Positions 25,650 to 33,909 of a stretch of 50,496 bases of DNA are shown piece after piece. Every line of letters starts with the position of its first letter. Within the stretch, counting starts at the first letter, position 1. Source of the DNA: Bernardetiaceae bacterium (GTDB taxonomy: Bacteria > Bacteroidota > Bacteroidia > Cytophagales > Bernardetiaceae); NCBI GenBank assembly GCA_020832465.1, contig JAFIER010000036.1, positions 1 through 50,496 of the forward strand. The letters run 5' to 3'. The notes under the pieces are model-generated. The model searched no databases and was not told where the DNA came from. It was given only the letters and a program-made list of their open reading frames with translations. Made by a program: the position numbers and the translations under genes.

Positions 25650-28600
25650 TTAATCTTTCCATTTCCAAACTCCCAAGTCAGCAGCGCGATTGATTGTGTA
25701 AAAATAGGTATCAAAAAAGCCGATACTTAGGAGTGGCATTTCGTCTTTGATTTCACTTATATATTCGCCCTTAGCATTCCAGAGTATGATTCTTGCATCT
25801 TCTCCTACACTGATAATATGTGTCTGCTCTGGCGAGAAGGCAGCATCATTGACTCTTCCTCTATGCTCACTCAGGACTGCCAAAAGGTCGCCATCAAATG
25901 TCCAGAGTTTGAGGCTGTGGTCATGTGAGAGGCTCACAAATTGTTGCTCATCTTTTTTGAAAATAAGTTTTTGAATTTTATCACGATGCGCATCGAGCGT
26001 TTTGAGTAGCTTACCTTCTAAGCTAAAAAAGCGAATTTTTCCATCATCGCAAGCCGTGATATATTGCGACATATCACGGCGAAAATGCACATCAGCAATC
26101 CGACCGCCATGAGGCGCACTCTCCGAAAGCAATCTGCCTTCCATATCATAAATACGCAATACACTATCCGATTCAGTACAAAAAATCTTGACTTTATCAG
26201 CCGTAAAACCGATATGATATGCCATTTTTTGGGGTTTGATATGCATAATCATACCGCCCTTCAAATCATTGAGCATAAGATTATTTTCTACATCAAGGCT
26301 CAGGAATCTATCCCCGTCAGGCAAAATGGCAAGGCTGCGATTAGCTACTTTATGGCCACGAAAATCTGTAAGCAGGTTGCCCTCTGCAGTCCATACTCTA
26401 ATGCTGTTATCAGTCGCTGCGGTAAAAATGTAGTTACCGTCGGGTGAAATGGCTATAGTCTGAACAGTTTCTGCGTGTTTGAACCTAAAAAGTTCGTTAC
26501 TATTTTCAGCGTTAAAAAATAAGACTTCTTTGCCCTGCGTAAGCCAAATTCCTTTGGTTTTGTGGTGTACCCAATCTTTGGGCAAACTGGGCAGATTTAC
26601 TAACTTTTGGCGTAAGCCACCGAGTGCGTAGAGTCTGGCAGTCCAATCTTTGGAGGCTATCAGGAGTCTGTCGCTACCGTAAAAAGCGGCATAAGTAATG
26701 CGGTTGTTGTGGTCTTCGAAGGCGGTAATTATATCTCCATTGCGCTGGCGGAGCTCGGCGGGTGCGTCCCATTTTTCAAAAAAGAGTAAATAAGCACGGG
26801 AGTCGGGTCTCCATACAGCTTGTTGCGGGCGCTGTGCATGCTGGTGGACGTGCAACAATTCCCCTTGTTTATCAAAAATGCGTGTTTTGTTATCCGTTGA
26901 GAGGCATATTACATGCTCACCATCAGGTGCGAAGGCTGCATAATAGGTAGTATTTCTGCCCAGGGTAGCGATGCGCTCCCCTTTCAGATTCCAAAGTTGG
27001 GCTTGACTCTCTTCACCAAAAGTAAGGATATACTGACCATTGGGCGCAAATACTGCGGCTTCTATATTTTCATTATGCTTTAAATGCAATAGCAAATTTC
27101 CTTCGCTATCAAAAACGTGCGCAAAATTTTGGTTTGTAGTCAGGATTTTACTTCCGTTAGGGGCATACTGTGGCGGAATTTTTCCGCTATGAATTTTTTC
27201 TAAATCTTTGACAAAGTCTCCATTTTTTGTACGCAGTCGTATTTTTCCACTATCCGAAACGCATAACAAACGCTGCCCCTCGAGCGTAGCATATCTCAAT
27301 CGGAATCGCTCTTTCACTTGCTTTGTGAGGTTGCCTTTGCTATCCCAAAGAGCGAGCATTCCGTCTCCACTGGCGGTGAGTATTTGCTCGCTATCTTTGG
27401 AAAAAATAGCTGTTATCAAATTCTCTTCGTGCAAACGCAGCGTTTTTTGAAGATTACCCAAGCTATCAAAAAGGGCAGCAAAGGGTTTATCACCTCTTGT
27501 AATAATTTTTTTGCCATTAGGCGCAAACTCGGCGTAGCGCACGGGCGCATCATGGGCTTTTAGTTTTTGATAAAGATGCGTAGGCGGACGCTGAAGTATC
27601 CATTTTGTGGGTATTAGCATCTCGTGTTGCGGGTAAGCAGCAAAAAGAGAATCAGCTTCTGCTGCTACGGCTTGATGCTTATTTTGCAGGGCTTGATTGC
27701 TTATTTTTAGAAATGCTTTACTGACTAACAAGTCCTCCGCTTCATTTTTTTGTTGCCATATCCAAACCAAAAACACAATGGATATAGCAGCGAGCAAAAG
27801 CAATACAAAACGTGCATTACGGATTCTAAAATAATGCTGAATTTTCTTTTTAGATTTTATTTTTTTGTCTATTTTTTCTACGGGTTTGGATTTATCTATC
27901 CAATTCTTTGTTTCTTTGGGTAGCTGGGGCAGTATTTTTTTGTACTTATCTATGCGTTCCCAATCAGCGAGGCTTAGAAGGTGCTCTGGATTTTGCGCTT
28001 GAATCCGCATTTGATTTTGCAGATTATGCAACACCCTTTGTATCGGAAACACAGATTGATAAAATGCCTTTTGAATAATTGGTGCAAAGCGTGCATGCGC
28101 TAATGCCGTAGCTGCTTTGCCCGTGCGCACGAGCAGCCCTAAGCGACAAAGCAAATCGAGGTGTGCCTCAATAGATTTGCTATATGTCTCTTCATATCGT
28201 TCGAGGAGTTCACTACGCTGGCGTAGCCGCAAAAAACCTTCAGTATCTTCTGGATAGATATGAAAATAGAGTATATCCAAAAAGAGTCCGCTCTCGTAAT
28301 GCTTAGGTTCGTTTTCTTTGAGGTATCTGAAGCAATGGCGCATAAAATCCTCGAGTTGTAAACCTTTTTGCTGTGCCTCTCTGAAATCATTGGGGTTTAG
28401 TTGTTTTGGATTTTCGGCGAGTTGTTGCATATAAGCCATAGCAAACTGCAAAGCAAAACCTCGCTCTTCGGCAATAATCTCACGGCTAAGGCTTTTTGCC
28501 ATAGTCTGGATAAGCTCTTCAGGAATATCGAGGTTGTATTTTTCATCTAATACAAGATGATTGCTAAGATTTTGCAAATAAGCTGCTATTTCTTCTTCTG

Positions 28601-29879
28601 AAATGGCATAAATATCGTGTTTTTCAAACAGTACGCCCTGCTCGGCTAAGCTTTGTACAAGCGGGTGGCTGTCTGTATTGCGCACCGAGAGTAAGATTCG
28701 CCCTTTGATGGGTTGCTCTTGCTCAAAGGTAAAAATTTCATTGAGCGCATCGGCAAAGGACTGCCATGCGACTGCATGTTGTGCATTTTTAAAAAAAGTT
28801 TCGCATTGGTCTATGCAAATAAACAGTGGTTTTTGATAACGCTGTTCGAGGGCGTGCCAAGCCTGATACCAACTCTGCTGCTCCTTTTCTAATACCGTTT
28901 GTAATAGCTCAAGTGGACTTTGTGCGAGCAGGCTACGCAAAATGCGTACTTCGCCTACGCTTCTGAGTCGGGGCACTAATGCAGCCTCTATAAAAGAGGT
29001 TTTTCCTACAGCTGTGCCACCTGCAAGCAGCTGTACTGCTGGTGCATGTGCCTGTGTGCAGCCACGCCAAAGGCGCAATAGCAAATCCTCACGCCCTACG
29101 AAAAAAGCAGCTTCCACTTCGCTCAAATGCCGTGCACCCATGATATGAGTCTCGGGCAGGTGCTCATAAATAGCTGCTTTGAGCGGTGGCACTTGCTCGC
29201 TATCCATTGCTATGGAGTCCGTATTTGTGCCGTTACTCCAAAGCGGGAGCAGAAAAGGTGCATTTTTTTGTTCTTGTTGGGCATAAAGCTGTGAAGGCAA
29301 AGCGTCCATGATGTCTTGCACTTCGGGCGTATGGAGCAGGTGCTTTTTTTTGCTTTCGGCAGTGAGCTTGAGGTCTTGCACTTGGGAGAGTGCTTCTTTG
29401 TAGGCTTCTTGTAGGCTTTTTTCTGTAAGTAGTACTTGATAAAATCGTCCTATAAATCTCGCATTAGCCTCATCCTCGAGGGCAGCGGAGGTGTGCAAAA
29501 CGGGTATGTTATGCCTTTCGGCTAATTTTTTGGCAGTATGCTGCTCTGCCGAGCCGCTCAAAAAAAGTAGCTCAAGTGCTGGCATTTGGTTGATATAATC
29601 GTCTGGAAGTTTTTCACTTATTTTTTCCCAGTCTCTCATATATCCACTTACGTGTAGCAATGCAATGCGCGATTTATTGGCTTCCCAAAAATCAATAAAA
29701 TCAGATGCACTGAGCGAAATGAGCCAGTCTTCTTTGTGTAAATCTGGTGGTAGAGCCTCAAATTGCCGTCTCAAAGCCTCTTTTTCGACATCGGTGCGTC
29801 GTCGGTCTTTGCGGGTGGAGGCTTCTACGAAGAGCCATATCATACCTTTGGTATCGTTGTTTTGCATAACAAATTCCAT
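25650..29879 (-). CDS. Degenerate-CHAT / nSTAND NTPase / TM / WD40 protein
   Basis: A giant signalling ATPase, 1409 residues from ATG 29879 (MEFVMQNNDTKG); a further 16 codons upstream are Lys/Ile-rich. Order: CHAT caspase-like domain (about 15-170), nSTAND P-loop NTPase (FFVGRE about 259; Walker A GGTAVGKT 287-294; Walker B LFICIDQCE about 351), helical region, one membrane helix (about 690-708) after a basic KKK stretch, then about 15 WD40-type repeats to the end, enough for two propellers. The CHAT catalytic positions are lost: the usual SGHG reads SGYM and NAC reads SGS. Positive-inside reading puts the WD40 part in the periplasm. It is the last gene of the sigma/anti-sigma/zincin operon. 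Confidence 0.85.
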   Translation of the reverse strand: MEFVMQNNDTKGMIWLFVEASTRKDRRRTDVEKEALRRQFEALPPDLHKEDWLISLSASDFIDFWEANKSRIALLHVSGYMRDWEKISEKLPDDYINQMPALELLFLSGSAEQHTAKKLAERHNIPVLHTSAALEDEANARFIGRFYQVLLTEKSLQEAYKEALSQVQDLKLTAESKKKHLLHTPEVQDIMDALPSQLYAQQEQKNAPFLLPLWSNGTNTDSIAMDSEQVPPLKAAIYEHLPETHIMGARHLSEVEAAFFVGREDLLLRLWRGCTQAHAPAVQLLAGGTAVGKTSFIEAALVPRLRSVGEVRILRSLLAQSPLELLQTVLEKEQQSWYQAWHALEQRYQKPLFICIDQCETFFKNAQHAVAWQSFADALNEIFTFEQEQPIKGRILLSVRNTDSHPLVQSLAEQGVLFEKHDIYAISEEEIAAYLQNLSNHLVLDEKYNLDIPEELIQTMAKSLSREIIAEERGFALQFAMAYMQQLAENPKQLNPNDFREAQQKGLQLEDFMRHCFRYLKENEPKHYESGLFLDILYFHIYPEDTEGFLRLRQRSELLERYEETYSKSIEAHLDLLCRLGLLVRTGKAATALAHARFAPIIQKAFYQSVFPIQRVLHNLQNQMRIQAQNPEHLLSLADWERIDKYKKILPQLPKETKNWIDKSKPVEKIDKKIKSKKKIQHYFRIRNARFVLLLLAAISIVFLVWIWQQKNEAEDLLVSKAFLKISNQALQNKHQAVAAEADSLFAAYPQHEMLIPTKWILQRPPTHLYQKLKAHDAPVRYAEFAPNGKKIITRGDKPFAALFDSLGNLQKTLRLHEENLITAIFSKDSEQILTASGDGMLALWDSKGNLTKQVKERFRLRYATLEGQRLLCVSDSGKIRLRTKNGDFVKDLEKIHSGKIPPQYAPNGSKILTTNQNFAHVFDSEGNLLLHLKHNENIEAAVFAPNGQYILTFGEESQAQLWNLKGERIATLGRNTTYYAAFAPDGEHVICLSTDNKTRIFDKQGELLHVHQHAQRPQQAVWRPDSRAYLLFFEKWDAPAELRQRNGDIITAFEDHNNRITYAAFYGSDRLLIASKDWTARLYALGGLRQKLVNLPSLPKDWVHHKTKGIWLTQGKEVLFFNAENSNELFRFKHAETVQTIAISPDGNYIFTAATDNSIRVWTAEGNLLTDFRGHKVANRSLAILPDGDRFLSLDVENNLMLNDLKGGMIMHIKPQKMAYHIGFTADKVKIFCTESDSVLRIYDMEGRLLSESAPHGGRIADVHFRRDMSQYITACDDGKIRFFSLEGKLLKTLDAHRDKIQKLIFKKDEQQFVSLSHDHSLKLWTFDGDLLAVLSEHRGRVNDAAFSPEQTHIISVGEDARIILWNAKGEYISEIKDEMPLLSIGFFDTYFYTINRAADLGVWKWKD

Positions 29880-29988
29880 CTTATAAGCCTTTTTTTTTAT
29901 TAGGCTAAAAGTACGAATTTTTATCATGACTTAGTAACGTTTGCATTTTTTATTTTACAAAACAGTCAAGATTATTGCGCTTCGGCGT

Positions 29989-31587
29989 TTACTTGGGAAA
30001 ATAAAACCAAAGCAATACTTTATTTTCTACGATCAGAAAAGCAAGATTATGTTTTTGATTTTCTGCACTATAGACTTTCATTTTTCCGTCTATGGTCGGA
30101 ACTTCCAGGCTCGCTTCTACGCCAAAATGAGCTTGTAGTAACTTGGGGTTGTAATTGCTGTATCGTGTAATCGGCAACTCCGCCTGATTTAATACTAACT
30201 GCCTATCATTACTAAAATTAAGGGAAAAACGCACTCCCGCCGATTCAGGTGCGCTGATGCTATACAAACGCCTACTATCTTGCTGCTGCCTTTTGTAGGT
30301 TACTTGTGTATCACCGATATGCCAAGTTTGCCCTGCCTTTACTTCGGGTAGGCTTACGGGATAGTTGCAATTGCTTGTGGGAATAGAAGGCGGATTTTCA
30401 CCATTTACAATCGCTAAGTTTATGTTTGCAGCAAGGTGAGGAGTTTGCTTAAATTTTGCTATTGCTTTTGCATGGTGTCCGCCTTTTGCAAGGTCAATAC
30501 CACCAATTACATTATGGAAATGTTGTGCTTGCGTAGCATTTATTTGTAGTATTTTATTTTTGTATTTGTTGTAATCCGCTTTATCCACGTACAAGTAAGC
30601 AATCACAGCCTTGAGTTTTAAGGCAGCGAGGTTATTAGTGTCTATTTTTAGTGCTTTATCGGCGTGCTCGTGAGCAATTTGAATATGCTCTACGAAAGCA
30701 GCGCTATTATATCCTCCTAAATCTCGTGGTGCTCCGCTAAGTACTGGCGAAAGCGATACGCTTGCCAAGTAGCCATCAAGTGGGTAAGACCATTTACTAA
30801 TATCTTCACGTGCGTGGCACAAAGCAATATTGAAAGCGGCTAAGGACTGATTGACTTGAAATTCAACAGTATTAAAATTTTCTGATAATGCCTTAAAAAT
30901 TTCATATACGTGGGTATAAGCCTCTATGGGTCTGCTGCGCTGCTGCTCTGCCCATATCAAAAGCGTACTGGCATAATAAAATAAATATTGCGATTTGAAA
31001 AGCATATTGAGGGCATCATCTAAGGCACGGCTGCGCTGCTTCACACAGAGATGGTCTTCGGCACAGTCTGCTGGCGTATTGTAATATGTACTAACGGTTT
31101 GCAGAAGCGCTTGTCCAAACTCGGGGCTAAGTTGTACATTATTAAAGTAACAAAGTAAGGCACTATAAAAATCTGCTTGCATCTCTGGGATGAGTAGCTG
31201 GTTGCCATTATTTTGAGGTGGGATAAACTGCGCCGTGCGTTGCTTAAATGCTATTGGAGCTTTGAATTGGAGGTAATGCCCTAATTCGTGCCCAATCAAA
31301 TAATAGAGTACTTGCTTTAGCTCACGGCTATTTTGTGTATAGTTTTTGAGAATAAATCCTTCGTCTAATAGGATTAGGTTACTTGTATGATCGTATGCAG
31401 AGGGTGTTCCATTGATACGAGGTCTTAATATAAGTTGGGGCTTAATTCCGTTAATTTTTAATTTATTCCATTGTGTGTTATAAATTTGCTGTGCCTGTAT
31501 CATCAAGGCAGGGTTTTGCGCATAGCTCACCTGCCAAGTTGCCATAAGAACAAGAAGCATGCCCCACACTGTATTTTTACTCATCAT
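29989..31587 (-). CDS. Secreted M48-like zincin with helical repeats
   Basis: A 532-residue protein with a signal peptide (about 1-23, ending SYAQ). The gluzincin pattern is complete: H100-E-L-G-H104 followed by E135-M-Q-A-D139, the HExxH...ExxAD spacing of M48 peptidases, in the helix context YLIGHELGHYLQF. After that come helical, TPR-like repeats (about 170-380) and a C-terminal beta-rich domain (about 400-532). M48-like proteins often degrade or process envelope proteins. Its start overlaps the end of the anti-sigma-like gene by 11 bp (31577-31587), so translation is probably coupled. The natural reading is a periplasmic protease or sensor serving this operon. Confidence 0.75.
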   Translation of the reverse strand: MMSKNTVWGMLLVLMATWQVSYAQNPALMIQAQQIYNTQWNKLKINGIKPQLILRPRINGTPSAYDHTSNLILLDEGFILKNYTQNSRELKQVLYYLIGHELGHYLQFKAPIAFKQRTAQFIPPQNNGNQLLIPEMQADFYSALLCYFNNVQLSPEFGQALLQTVSTYYNTPADCAEDHLCVKQRSRALDDALNMLFKSQYLFYYASTLLIWAEQQRSRPIEAYTHVYEIFKALSENFNTVEFQVNQSLAAFNIALCHAREDISKWSYPLDGYLASVSLSPVLSGAPRDLGGYNSAAFVEHIQIAHEHADKALKIDTNNLAALKLKAVIAYLYVDKADYNKYKNKILQINATQAQHFHNVIGGIDLAKGGHHAKAIAKFKQTPHLAANINLAIVNGENPPSIPTSNCNYPVSLPEVKAGQTWHIGDTQVTYKRQQQDSRRLYSISAPESAGVRFSLNFSNDRQLVLNQAELPITRYSNYNPKLLQAHFGVEASLEVPTIDGKMKVYSAENQKHNLAFLIVENKVLLWFYFPK

Positions 31588-32461
31588 TGCGTTTTAGAGA
31601 CTTGGTATAATTCAAAAGTAAATCAGAAACGTCCCTAATTTGCTTATTTTTTGAATTATTTGCAAGTTTTTCTAAAACTTTTTCAGCCTTTTGAATTTCA
31701 GCATCAGCTTTTATACGTGCTTTTGCATGCTGTAGCTGTATTTCTTCATTTTGTTGGTATAGTTTTGTTTCCTCTATTTTTTCAAAATAAGGAAGTGCAT
31801 TGAGCGGTTCTCCGAGTTTTAAGAAAGCATAGCTCATCAAATATTTTGCTTTGATATGCCTTCCATCTTCAAAATGGGCAGAATCTCTCCATATTGGTAC
31901 GGCATCGGGATATTTATCAGGTTGGCTCAGGGTATCGAGCTTACTAATTGCCTTAGCGTAATGCCCTTCTTGCAGTAGTTTTTTTACTTCCAACCATAAA
32001 GGAATTTCACTTTGAGAAGCATTACTCGTATAACCTCTGGTCTCGTCAGCCGTTTTTTCAAGGTCTTTAAAAAACTGTTCATCAAAGTTCAAATTATACT
32101 CGATATTAGGTTTTTGAGCTAACTCGGGTTGCACTTGTTTTTGTGTATTCCATAGAAGGAGTGCAATTAAAGGTAGTGAAGCTGCGATACTAATTTTTAA
32201 CCATAGGTTTATAGTTCGTCTTTTTTTTTCTTGTGCTTCAGCTTCTTTTTCTTGTGCAATTTCTTTTTTTTGCGCTTCGATAAGGGGTGCGAAAGCAGCT
32301 GCTTTCTTTTTTCTTATGAAATGCAAAGCGTCCTCTGCCATTTGAAAATCTACAAAGTTCTGTGCAAACTCTTGATCTTCTTTTAGGCGTTTTTCAAAGG
32401 CAGCTTTTTGACTGCCTTTGAGTTTATTGTCTCTGTAATCTTCGAATTGTTTCGTATTCAT
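31577..32461 (-). CDS. Membrane anti-sigma-factor-like protein with periplasmic TPRs
   Basis: A 294-residue protein. The N-terminal 60 residues (FEDYRDNKLKGSQKAAFEKR, then KEDQEFAQNF) match the Bacteroidota pattern of short anti-sigma domains (yL.g.L...e...fe..l..d.e), but without a visible zinc-binding His/Cys set. A charged coiled stretch leads to one membrane helix (about 87-103). The C-terminal half is TPR-like (about 150-290) and would be periplasmic. It lies 6 bp after the sigma factor stop and overlaps the zincin gene by 11 bp. The role as anti-sigma is inferred from position, size and topology. Confidence 0.72.
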   Translation of the reverse strand: MNTKQFEDYRDNKLKGSQKAAFEKRLKEDQEFAQNFVDFQMAEDALHFIRKKKAAAFAPLIEAQKKEIAQEKEAEAQEKKRRTINLWLKISIAASLPLIALLLWNTQKQVQPELAQKPNIEYNLNFDEQFFKDLEKTADETRGYTSNASQSEIPLWLEVKKLLQEGHYAKAISKLDTLSQPDKYPDAVPIWRDSAHFEDGRHIKAKYLMSYAFLKLGEPLNALPYFEKIEETKLYQQNEEIQLQHAKARIKADAEIQKAEKVLEKLANNSKNKQIRDVSDLLLNYTKSLKRNDE

Positions 32462-32467
32462 TTTTTT

Positions 32468-33046
32468 TTACTTGAGATATTTTTGAATTTTTTTTAAATA
32501 ATCGTTAGCTAAGCTTGGATACTCTTTCTTGAGGGTTGTTGCTATTTTAGTACGTATGTTTTGAATTTGAGTTTTTACATTATTAGTAGTGGTTTCGCAA
32601 TAATCTGCAATATCTTTTTGTTTTTCGTTTCGTGCGAGAAATACACAAATTTTTTGTTGCTGCGCTGTAAGCGTTCCCATAAGTATGCGTTCAAACTCTT
32701 GTATATCAGCTTGATAATGAGTTTGTACGGTATTTTCCAATTCATTATAAAATTCTCCGTGCATTGTCATTTTGCGATTTTCTCGTTTGCAATAATCTAT
32801 TGTTCGTCGTTGCGTAATTGTTTTTATCCAGGCAGCTTGATTTTTTACATTTTCAAAACGATTGCTTGTAATTTCCTCCCAGAGGATTAAATACACCTCT
32901 TGCTGTATATCGCTGATTAGCGTATCAGCTTCTGGTATATTCCTATATAGCTTTTGCTTTATAGTATGTTCAATCAAATTGAAATACTTTTTTGTAAGTT
33001 GGTTAAACTTCTGGATTTCAATTTTTTCCTCGTTCGCATCTGTCAT
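32468..33046 (-). CDS. ECF-type RNA polymerase sigma factor
   Basis: A 192-residue sigma-70 family factor. Region 2 is seen at about 25-100, with DIQQEVYLILWEEI and the promoter-melting helix AAWIKTITQRRTIDYCKRENR. Region 4 is at about 125-185, with the helix-turn-helix NEKQKDIADYCETTTNNVKTQIQNIRTKI. There is no regulatory extension. It is the first gene of a four-gene minus-strand operon; the next start is 6 bp downstream. It likely drives its own operon, but the promoter could not be identified with confidence: the leader holds only TACCTTTTG, which is one base too long. Confidence 0.88.
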   Translation of the reverse strand: MTDANEEKIEIQKFNQLTKKYFNLIEHTIKQKLYRNIPEADTLISDIQQEVYLILWEEITSNRFENVKNQAAWIKTITQRRTIDYCKRENRKMTMHGEFYNELENTVQTHYQADIQEFERILMGTLTAQQQKICVFLARNEKQKDIADYCETTTNNVKTQIQNIRTKIATTLKKEYPSLANDYLKKIQKYLK

Positions 33047-33228
33047 AAAAAGATATTGAGCTTATAAAAGTGTATAGATATATCATTGCTTTTTTTCGTT
33101 GCTCGGCTGCTTTGTATGTAAGTCGTTTGTGGTGGGCAAAAGGTAAATGGCAATAGTTTTTTTTTCTGTATTTTTTTGATTTTTTTTTCAAATTGCTATT
33201 TCAATGCGCTGTATGCGTTTTTTGAGTT

Positions 33229-33729
33229 TCAAATAATAATGCGTTCTTCTAAGGTTTCTTCTAAAAAGTGATGAATTTGGAAGGTTTGCTGTGCGCCTAA
33301 TTTTTGACCTATTTGGGCTGAAATATAAATGGCTAGTGCCAAAAGTCCGATAACGGGCAGTGCCCATAAAATGTGTGCGGGCATATCAAGACTTAGCTGT
33401 GAGAATCCAGCAATGCCAATAAAAAGTGCAAGTACGCCGAGTGCGCCGTAGCCAAAAATAAAAAGCGTCCATACGGAGGGTCCAGGCCCGTAAAGTCCTC
33501 TAATAGTAGTTGTGCCATCAGTCTCGGCATCAAAAGTAAGCCAAAGCTGTGGCGACCAGAAATGCCTATCTTCTTGTTTGATTTTTATAAGTACGTGATT
33601 TTCTGGAATAATCGAGCCGACGCAGCCTCTTTCACATTGATTGAGTTTTTCTTCAAAGCGTTGCATAAGTGCTTCGGGTGTTTGCTTACTTGTACGCTGA
33701 AAACGTGGGCGTATGCGAAGACTTGTCAT
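33229..33729 (-). CDS. Conserved small membrane protein of unknown function
   Basis: A 166-residue protein with a soluble N-terminal half (about 1-85, containing the LNQCERGCVG Cys pair and a HFWSPQLWLTF strand), two membrane helices (about 88-110 and 118-141) and a polar tail. The RGLYGPGPSVWTLFIF boundary motif is typical of a family found across Bacteroidota, sometimes labelled GTP-binding without a G-motif to support it; none is seen here. It is on the same strand as, and 183 bp upstream of, the sigma operon. No operon link is certain. Confidence 0.6.
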   Translation of the reverse strand: MTSLRIRPRFQRTSKQTPEALMQRFEEKLNQCERGCVGSIIPENHVLIKIKQEDRHFWSPQLWLTFDAETDGTTTIRGLYGPGPSVWTLFIFGYGALGVLALFIGIAGFSQLSLDMPAHILWALPVIGLLALAIYISAQIGQKLGAQQTFQIHHFLEETLEERIII

Positions 33730-33857
33730 AAATATTTAGATTTAATTGTTGTTTGTGATGCAAAAATTTGATAAATATAAGTTTATCCATACAAAAAACA
33801 AAATTAAAAGGGGCAGTTTTCATGAAGAGTTGAAAAGCAGTCTCGTCGTACTTAAGG

Positions 33858-33909
33858 GTGTAGGTCAATCTCCTTAAATAATTTCAGCACTAACATTTCC
33901 TAAAGGAAA
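33858..33909. repeat. Partial family A element
   Basis: GTAGGTCAATC..CTTAAATAATTTCAG followed by a decayed core-2 arm AACATTTCCTAAAGGAAAT. It resembles the 20231 copy and is cut off by the stop codon of the SpoIIE gene. Confidence 0.5.

Noticed and set aside
29989-31587. Zincin gene as part of a toxin-antitoxin pair with the anti-sigma-like gene
   Set aside because: Sizes, signal peptide and membrane topology do not fit known toxin-antitoxin modules; a signalling operon is simpler.
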